Of a stretch of DNA of 64,000 nt, positions 59,516 to 64,000 are shown in pieces. This DNA comes from Catellatospora sp. IY07-71 (GTDB taxonomy: Bacteria; Actinomycetota; Actinomycetes; Mycobacteriales; Micromonosporaceae). The first letter of the stretch is position 1. Each line of letters begins with the position of its first letter. The translations under genes and the position numbers were made by a program. The notes below the pieces were generated by a model that saw nothing but the letters and a program-made list of their open reading frames with translations, was not told the DNA's origin and searched no databases. The stretch lies in contig NZ_AP023360.1 of NCBI RefSeq assembly GCF_018326265.1, positions 1,851,501-1,915,500 on the forward strand, given 5' to 3'.

Positions 59516-59521
59516 TAAGGT
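59516..59521 (+). promoter_or_regulatory. -10 element TAAGGT before the acyl-CoA dehydrogenase gene
   Basis: TAAGGT ends 6 nt before GTG 59528, with GGGCCG between; a leaderless start is likely. Confidence 0.45.
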
Positions 59522-59527
59522 GGGCCG

Positions 59528-60700
59528 GTGACGACTCCGGTGCTTCCGCTCGATCTGCTCGACCTGGATTCGCTGCTCACCGACGAGGAGCGGGAGATCC
59601 GCGCCGTGGTGCGGCGCCTGGTCGACGACAAGGTACGCCCGCACGTGGCCGGCTGGTACGAGACCGGCCACGCCCCGGTGCGCGAACTCGCCCGGGACTT
59701 CGGCGCGCTCGGCCTGCTCGGCATGCACCTGACGGGCTACGGCTGCGCCGGGTCCTCCGCGGTGGCCTACGGGCTGGCCTGCCTGGAGCTGGAGGCGGCC
59801 GACTCGGGCGTGCGCTCGCTGGTCAGCGTGCAGGGCTCGCTGGCCATGTACGCGATCTGGAAGTACGGCTCCGAGGAGCAGAAGCAGCGCTGGCTGCCCG
59901 GCATGGCCAAGGGCGAGCTGATCGGCTGCTTCGGGCTCACCGAGCCCGACCACGGCTCCGACCCGGCCTCGATGGCCACCCGCGCGCGCCGCGACGGCGC
60001 CGGCTGGGTGCTGCACGGCGGCAAGATGTGGATCACCAACGCGCCGGTGGCCGACGTCGCGGTGATCTGGGCGCGCACCGACGACGGCGTACGCGGCTTC
60101 GCGGTGCCGACGGACACGCCGGGGTTCACCGCCAAGGAGATCACCGGCAAGCTGTCGCTGCGGGCCAGCTCCACGGGCGAGATCGTGCTCGACGAGGTGC
60201 GCGTGCCGGACTCCGCCCGGCTGCCCGGCGCGGAGGGCCTGCGCGCCCCGCTCAGCTGCCTCACCGAGGCCCGCTACGGCATCGTCTGGGGTGCGCTGGG
60301 GGCCGCGCGGGACTGCCTGCACACGGCGCTGGCGTACGCCACCACCCGGACCCAGTTCGGCAAGCCGATCGCCGGGTTCCAGCTGACCCAGGCCAAGCTC
60401 GCCGACATGGCGCTGGAGCTGCAGAAGGGCTTCCTGCTGGCGCTGCACCTGGGCCGCACCGCCGACCGCGGCGCGCTGCGCCCGGAGATGGTCAGCGCGG
60501 GCAAGCTGAACAACGTGCGCGAGGCGATCGCGATCGCCCGGCAGTGCCGCACCATCCTCGGCGCGAACGGCGTGTCCGGGGAGTATCCGGTGCTGCGGCA
60601 CGCCAACAACCTGGAGAGCGTGCTCACCTACGAGGGCACCTCGGAGATCCATCAGCTGGTGCTGGGCCAGCGCCTCACCGGCCTCGCCGCCTTCGGCTGA
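59528..60700 (+). CDS. Acyl-CoA dehydrogenase (glutaryl-CoA dehydrogenase-like)
   Basis: A 390-residue FAD enzyme. LVSVQGSLAMYAIWKYGSEE, GCFGLTEPDHGSDP, GKMWITNAPVADVAV and SLRASSTGEIVLDEV are the signatures; the catalytic Glu is in YEGTSEIHQLVLGQ. The SLRASSTGE segment with Arg resembles glutaryl-CoA dehydrogenases, but substrate class is uncertain. The start is GTG 59528. It ends at a shared terminator with the convergent CDP-alcohol gene. Confidence 0.93.
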   Translation: MTTPVLPLDLLDLDSLLTDEEREIRAVVRRLVDDKVRPHVAGWYETGHAPVRELARDFGALGLLGMHLTGYGCAGSSAVAYGLACLELEAADSGVRSLVSVQGSLAMYAIWKYGSEEQKQRWLPGMAKGELIGCFGLTEPDHGSDPASMATRARRDGAGWVLHGGKMWITNAPVADVAVIWARTDDGVRGFAVPTDTPGFTAKEITGKLSLRASSTGEIVLDEVRVPDSARLPGAEGLRAPLSCLTEARYGIVWGALGAARDCLHTALAYATTRTQFGKPIAGFQLTQAKLADMALELQKGFLLALHLGRTADRGALRPEMVSAGKLNNVREAIAIARQCRTILGANGVSGEYPVLRHANNLESVLTYEGTSEIHQLVLGQRLTGLAAFG

Positions 60701-60714
60701 GCCGCCCTGCACGC

Positions 60715-60751
60715 AGCGAAGCCCCCGCCGTGCGCCGGCGAGGGCTTCGCT
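60715..60751. terminator. Bidirectional terminator hairpin
   Basis: Arms AGCGAAGCCCCCGCCG (60715-60730) and 60736-60751 pair with one mismatch around a 5-nt loop, between the convergent stops at 60700 and 60766. Confidence 0.8.
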
Positions 60752-60765
60752 GTCGAAGGACGGGG

Positions 60766-61701
60766 TCAGTGCGCGGAGACCGTGGCCGGCTCGCCGGCGC
60801 GCGGGGCCGGGATGCGGGCCTCGGCCTGCGCCTGCAACGCCTTGATCTGCCGGCTGGCGCCCTTGGTCGAGCGGTACAGCATGTAGATGATCGCCAGCTC
60901 GAACAGCAGCACCAGGCCGGTGGAGGCGGCGGTCACCCAGATGAGGGCGTCCACGGTGCCCGCCAGCGCGGCCACGATCGGGCCGACGATGAACACGAAC
61001 ATCTGGTACTCGATACCGCTGACCAGGTGCGGGCGGATCCGGCCGTTGCGCAGCCAGGTGCGGAAGCGCATGAACGAGCTGATCGCCTTGTTCTGCTCGC
61101 CGCCGCCGAGCACCAGCATGGAGCGGTCGCCGGCGTTCGCGGCCGCCTCGTCGGGGTTGTCCGGGTCGACCACGGTGGCGATGCCCGCGGCCTCCCGGGC
61201 CGCCTGGAGCTTCTCCCGGGTCTCGGTGTTGACCCGGTACACCTGCAGCGCGTTCAGATAGCGGAACATGTCCATGAAGTTGACCGCGAAGCCGGCCGCC
61301 AGGAACCACAGGTTGTCGGTGAGCGCGTACGCGGCGATGAACAGCGCCAGCGAGCAGGCCAGCACGCGCAGCCGGTCGAAGACGTAGTCGAGCCACGAGC
61401 CGAACATCGAGCCGGTGCCGTTCAGGCGGGCGATCTTGCCGTCGATGCAGTCCAGGATGAAGCTGATGTGGAAGAGCAGGGCTCCGACGAGCAGGCCCGT
61501 CGCGGTCAGCGTGGAGAACCCGTAGGCCGCGCCGCAGCCGAAGAGGAACGCCGTGGTCGTGATCTTGTTCGGGGTGATCCACCGGTACGGCGCGATGAGC
61601 CGGACCAGGTGCACCGCGACCGGGTCGACCAGCAGAACCGTCCACCAGGCGTCCCGCGCCTTGTAGGTGCGGGTCCTGATTTCGGCGACAGAGGGGCGCA
61701 C
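60766..61701 (-). CDS. CDP-alcohol phosphatidyltransferase family protein
   Basis: A 311-residue membrane enzyme of phospholipid or related synthesis. The family motif D..DG..AR........G...D...D is complete: DCIDGKIARLNGTGSMFGS followed by WLDYVFD. Five to six helices flank it (ITTTAFLFGCGAAYGF, LFIAAYALTDNLWFLAAGF, VFIVGPIVAALAG). A soluble insert (~150-215, with AGDRSMLVLGGGEQNKA) is unusual. GTG 61701 with GGAG 5 bases upstream is preferred; in-frame TTG 61728 is less likely. The headgroup acceptor cannot be told. Confidence 0.9.
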   Translation of the reverse strand: MRPSVAEIRTRTYKARDAWWTVLLVDPVAVHLVRLIAPYRWITPNKITTTAFLFGCGAAYGFSTLTATGLLVGALLFHISFILDCIDGKIARLNGTGSMFGSWLDYVFDRLRVLACSLALFIAAYALTDNLWFLAAGFAVNFMDMFRYLNALQVYRVNTETREKLQAAREAAGIATVVDPDNPDEAAANAGDRSMLVLGGGEQNKAISSFMRFRTWLRNGRIRPHLVSGIEYQMFVFIVGPIVAALAGTVDALIWVTAASTGLVLLFELAIIYMLYRSTKGASRQIKALQAQAEARIPAPRAGEPATVSAH

Positions 61702-61876
61702 GCGTGCTCCATGGGGGGTGTGGCGCAACAGGGGGCTGCTCGCAGGTTACCCCAGCAGCGACGGAACATGAACGGCGATCATCGGCGAGGATGCCGGAAC
61801 CGGACATGTTCCCTGTTGTCGGGGTGGGGTAAGACAATGGTCAGCACAGTAACGGCCGGTCTTTGGGGAGGACGCC

Positions 61877-62662
61877 ATGGGCGCCGCTGACGAACCGACT
61901 CGCAACCTGCCCGAGGTCGGCAAGCCGCAGTACGCGGCGGGCCGGGCCAAGCCCACCGAGCCGCTGCCCCGGCAGCGCCCCGAGGACGACGACGACCTCG
62001 ACGAGGCGCCCGAGCGCCGCCCGCGCCGCGGCCGCAGGCTGCTGGTCGCCCTGCTCGTGCTGGTGATCCTGGGCGGCGCCGTGTTCAGCCTCAACCTGGC
62101 CAATCTGCTGCCGCAGTGGCGCAACCCGTTCGCGGTCGAGAAGACCGACAACAGCGGGCCGCCCCTGCTCCTGTCGATCAAGGACCTGAGCCGGTACGTG
62201 GCCGCCGAGGGCAACTTCGAGGTGATCATCGACCTCAAGGAGGACCGGCGGTTCATCCCCGACTGGCTGATCAACCAGCGCACGCTGTTCGTCGCGTCGG
62301 GCAACGTCGAGGCGTACGTCGACTTCAGCTCGCTGGGCGACGGCGCGATCGTCGAGTCGGCCGACCGCAAGTCGGTCACCATCACCCTGCCGTCCCCGCA
62401 GCTCGCCGAGCCCAAGCTCGACCTGGACCGCAGCTACGTCTACGCGGAGGAGCGCGGCCTGATCAACCGGGTCGGCGACTTCTTCAACGGCGACCCCAAC
62501 CGGCAGCAGGAGACGCTGCAGGTGGCCGAGCAGAAGCTGGCCGAGGCGGGCGCCAAGAGCACGCTGGTGGACCGCGCCGAGGAGAACACCCGCAAGATGC
62601 TGGAGGGCATGCTCCGCTCGCTCGGCTACACCAGCGTGACCGTGGTGTTCACCGGCGACTGA
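61877..62662 (+). CDS. DUF4230 domain membrane protein
   Basis: A 261-residue protein with an acidic, disordered cytoplasmic N-terminus (~1-50), one membrane helix (LLVALLVLVILGGAVFSL) and an external DUF4230 domain: LLLSIKDLSRYVAAEGNFEV, LFVASGNVEAYVDFS and LPSPQLAEPKLDLDRSYVYA. The C-terminal helix region (~205-261) ends YTSVTVVFTGD. The start is ATG 61877 after GGGGAGG. Function unknown. It is divergent from the CDP-alcohol gene. Confidence 0.9.
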   Translation: MGAADEPTRNLPEVGKPQYAAGRAKPTEPLPRQRPEDDDDLDEAPERRPRRGRRLLVALLVLVILGGAVFSLNLANLLPQWRNPFAVEKTDNSGPPLLLSIKDLSRYVAAEGNFEVIIDLKEDRRFIPDWLINQRTLFVASGNVEAYVDFSSLGDGAIVESADRKSVTITLPSPQLAEPKLDLDRSYVYAEERGLINRVGDFFNGDPNRQQETLQVAEQKLAEAGAKSTLVDRAEENTRKMLEGMLRSLGYTSVTVVFTGD

Positions 62663-62673
62663 GCGGGCCGGCG

Positions 62674-62702
62674 GCCGGCCGGGTGCGCTCGCCCCGGCCG
62701 GC
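62674..62702. terminator. Hairpin between convergent genes
   Basis: GCCGGCCGGG (62674-62683) pairs perfectly with CCCGGCCGGC (62693-62702) in the 42-bp gap between the DUF4230 and EEP-family genes. Confidence 0.65.
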
Positions 62703-62704
62703 GC

Positions 62705-63745
62705 TCACGGCGTGCCCGACGCCGCCGCCGACGGCGGTGCGCTGGCCGGCGGGGTCACCGCCAGCAGGCCGAACAGGGGCAGATGGCTGCTCAGCGGCGC
62801 GTAGCCGCGGCCGACGCCGCCGTCCATGATCTTGAAGTGCCCGTCCGAGGCGAAGATGTAGCTGACCTTCGTGTCGGACGTCTCGCGCATCGTGGTCTCG
62901 CCGGTGCGGCAGCGGACGGTGGCGCCCGTGCAGCCGCCCCCGAAGAAGCGCTTGTCCGTGTCGTCGACCTCGGCGAGGCGGCCCATGCCGAGCGGCGCGG
63001 AGTACAGCGCCTGCAGCTCGGGCGCGTCGGGCCGGATGTTCAGGTCGCCGCCGAGCACGACCGGCCGGGTCGCGGCCCAGCCGCCCACCAGCTTGGCCAC
63101 GTGCGCGAGCTGCACCTTGCGCGACTCCGGGTGGTAGTCGATGTGCACGTTGCAGACGCGCACCGTCTGCTCGAACGCGGTGTCCAGGCAGATCATGAAC
63201 CGGGGCTCGTGGCCGTACGGGTTCGGCAGCGCGACGTCGGTCCGGTACTTGATCGCGTCGGTTCCCCGGATCAGGATCGCGTTGCCGAAGTAGCCGGTCT
63301 CCGCGCGGTTGGGCGCCTCGCCCCAGACCTTGCACGCGGCGTTGTTCGTCAGCGTGGGCTTCCAGGCGAACGTGTACGGCGTGCCCACCGCCCGGTCCCG
63401 CTTGCCGAGCAGGTCGCTGAGCGCGAGGTACTGCGATCGGCAGATCTCCTGCAGCATCACCACCTCGGAGCGGTTCTCGTCGATGACCGCGGCGACGGTC
63501 GAGGCCCACTGGGTGGTCGGCAGCGTGGGCGGGCACTGGCCGCCGCACACGTTGAACGACATCACCCCGATGATGTTCGGCGGCGCCGCGGGTGAGGGCT
63601 TGACCGGTTCCGGGGTCGGCGAGGTGCAGGCGGCCAGCAGGGCGGCCGCACCGGCGGCGAGCACCGCCCGCCAGGACGGGCGCCGCGCCGGGGCGCCGGG
63701 ACGGGGAGCGGGGTTCGCGCCGCTGCGTTGCCGGTAGGGAGGCAC
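62705..63745 (-). CDS. Endonuclease/exonuclease/phosphatase-fold lipoprotein
   Basis: A 346-residue exported protein. An Arg/Pro-rich start leads to a signal SWRAVLAAGAAALLAAC with a lipobox (LAAC). The EEP fold motifs follow: IIGVMSFNVCGG, EVVMLQEICR (Glu), HIDYHPESR, VVLGGDLNIRPDA (Asp-x-Asn), DTKVSYIFAS and SSHLPLFG (Ser-His). Several cysteines (CGGQC, CTGATVRC) suggest disulfides in the secreted form. It may be an extracellular nuclease or phosphodiesterase. GTG 63745 is used, after GAAGGA. A paralogue lies immediately upstream. Confidence 0.88.
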   Translation of the reverse strand: MPPYRQRSGANPAPRPGAPARRPSWRAVLAAGAAALLAACTSPTPEPVKPSPAAPPNIIGVMSFNVCGGQCPPTLPTTQWASTVAAVIDENRSEVVMLQEICRSQYLALSDLLGKRDRAVGTPYTFAWKPTLTNNAACKVWGEAPNRAETGYFGNAILIRGTDAIKYRTDVALPNPYGHEPRFMICLDTAFEQTVRVCNVHIDYHPESRKVQLAHVAKLVGGWAATRPVVLGGDLNIRPDAPELQALYSAPLGMGRLAEVDDTDKRFFGGGCTGATVRCRTGETTMRETSDTKVSYIFASDGHFKIMDGGVGRGYAPLSSHLPLFGLLAVTPPASAPPSAAASGTP

Positions 63746-63783
63746 GAGGATCCTTCGGGGCTAGTCGTCGTGGCTGAGGGACG

Positions 63784-64000
63784 TCAGGGCTGACCGCCGG
63801 CGGGCGGGAGGTGGGCGACGACGCCCAGGAGCGGGAGGTGGTCGGACAGCGGCGCCAGTTCGGCGACAGGGTAGGCGTCCATGATGGCAAAGTGCCGCCC
63901 GGACGCGAAGATGTAGTCGATCTTCTTGCCGTGGTAGGTGCCCTCGCCCGACCGGCACGGGCCTTTCTCGCAGCCCTCGGGAAACCGCCCCGCGTCGGTG
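63784..64000 (-). CDS. Second endonuclease/exonuclease/phosphatase-fold protein (cut by window end)
   Basis: The minus-strand frame is open from the window edge to a TGA at 63784-63786 and encodes the C-terminal ~71 residues: TDAGRFPEGCEKGPCRSGEG, KKIDYIFASGRHFAIMD, LAPLSDHLPLLGVVAHLPP. It aligns clearly with the C-terminus of the next gene (YIFASDGHFKIMDG, APLSSHLPLFG), including the catalytic Asp/Ser-His-Leu-Pro block. The two genes are thus a tandem duplication, 38 bp apart. The 5' part is outside the window. Confidence 0.8.
   Translation of the reverse strand, partial: TDAGRFPEGCEKGPCRSGEGTYHGKKIDYIFASGRHFAIMDAYPVAELAPLSDHLPLLGVVAHLPPAGGQP

Overview
The window is bacterial chromosomal DNA of very high G+C, with codon third positions almost always G or C, many GTG/TTG starts and dense gene packing. 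The gene set points to an actinomycete, most likely of the Micromonosporaceae: SepH, a futalosine menaquinone route, DUF3027 and DUF2530 proteins, a SARP/AfsR regulator, Ku with separate LigD-type ligase and polymerase, an MFS-thymidylate kinase fusion, and ESX-like small proteins. The left part (anti-sigma factor, hppA, topA, tmk, holB) matches the gene order I recall around bldG-hppA-topA-tmk-holB in Streptomyces. I see no phage, integrase, transposase, CRISPR array or biosynthetic cluster; this is core chromosome with some accessory genes.

Layout. 1-5 kb: partial RsbW-like protein, proton pyrophosphatase, lipoprotein, a possible WhiA-like protein and a VanX-type dipeptidase. 5-14 kb: AfsR-type regulator, a small membrane protein with a disturbed 5' end, a large secreted subtilisin and a TrmB/LuxR-type regulator. 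14-23 kb: topA, TetR, MFS-Tmk fusion, DNA polymerase III delta', then a coupled YbaB / YxxxD / WxG trio. 23-32 kb: LPxTG surface protein, RicT (PSP1) protein, membrane metallophosphoesterase, DUF2218 gene with an iron-box-like site, tRNA-Thr(CGT), DUF4173 protein, MFS exporter and Nudix hydrolase. 32-41.5 kb: NHEJ operon (Ku, ligase, polymerase), an XRE protein behind a 38-bp perfect palindrome, XPB helicase, L,D-transpeptidase and the helicase-associated/WYL protein. 41.6-50 kb: cold-shock protein, mqnD, mqnB, DUF3027, NCS2 permease, MarR, MFS and ThpR. 50-64 kb: aldo/keto reductase, SepH, acyltransferase, SerC, citrate synthase, PdxH, aldose epimerase, nitroreductase, acyl-CoA dehydrogenase, CDP-alcohol phosphotransferase, DUF4230 protein, and a tandem pair of endonuclease/exonuclease/phosphatase-fold proteins, the second cut by the window end.

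The most unusual signal is not a gene. Seven intergenic palindromic elements fall into three length classes: 61 bp with 23-bp arms and a 15-nt loop (three copies), 75 bp with 29-bp arms and a 17-nt loop (two copies), and a 67-bp core (two copies). Length and arm/loop architecture are preserved within each class while sequence drifts. Almost all start and end in GATC. They lie between convergent, tandem and divergent genes alike, so they look like a small REP/MITE-type repeat population rather than only terminators.

A second recurring feature is a TAnnnT -10 element 6-8 nt before the start codon, without a Shine-Dalgarno sequence, at many genes. This suggests leaderless transcripts and decides several starts.
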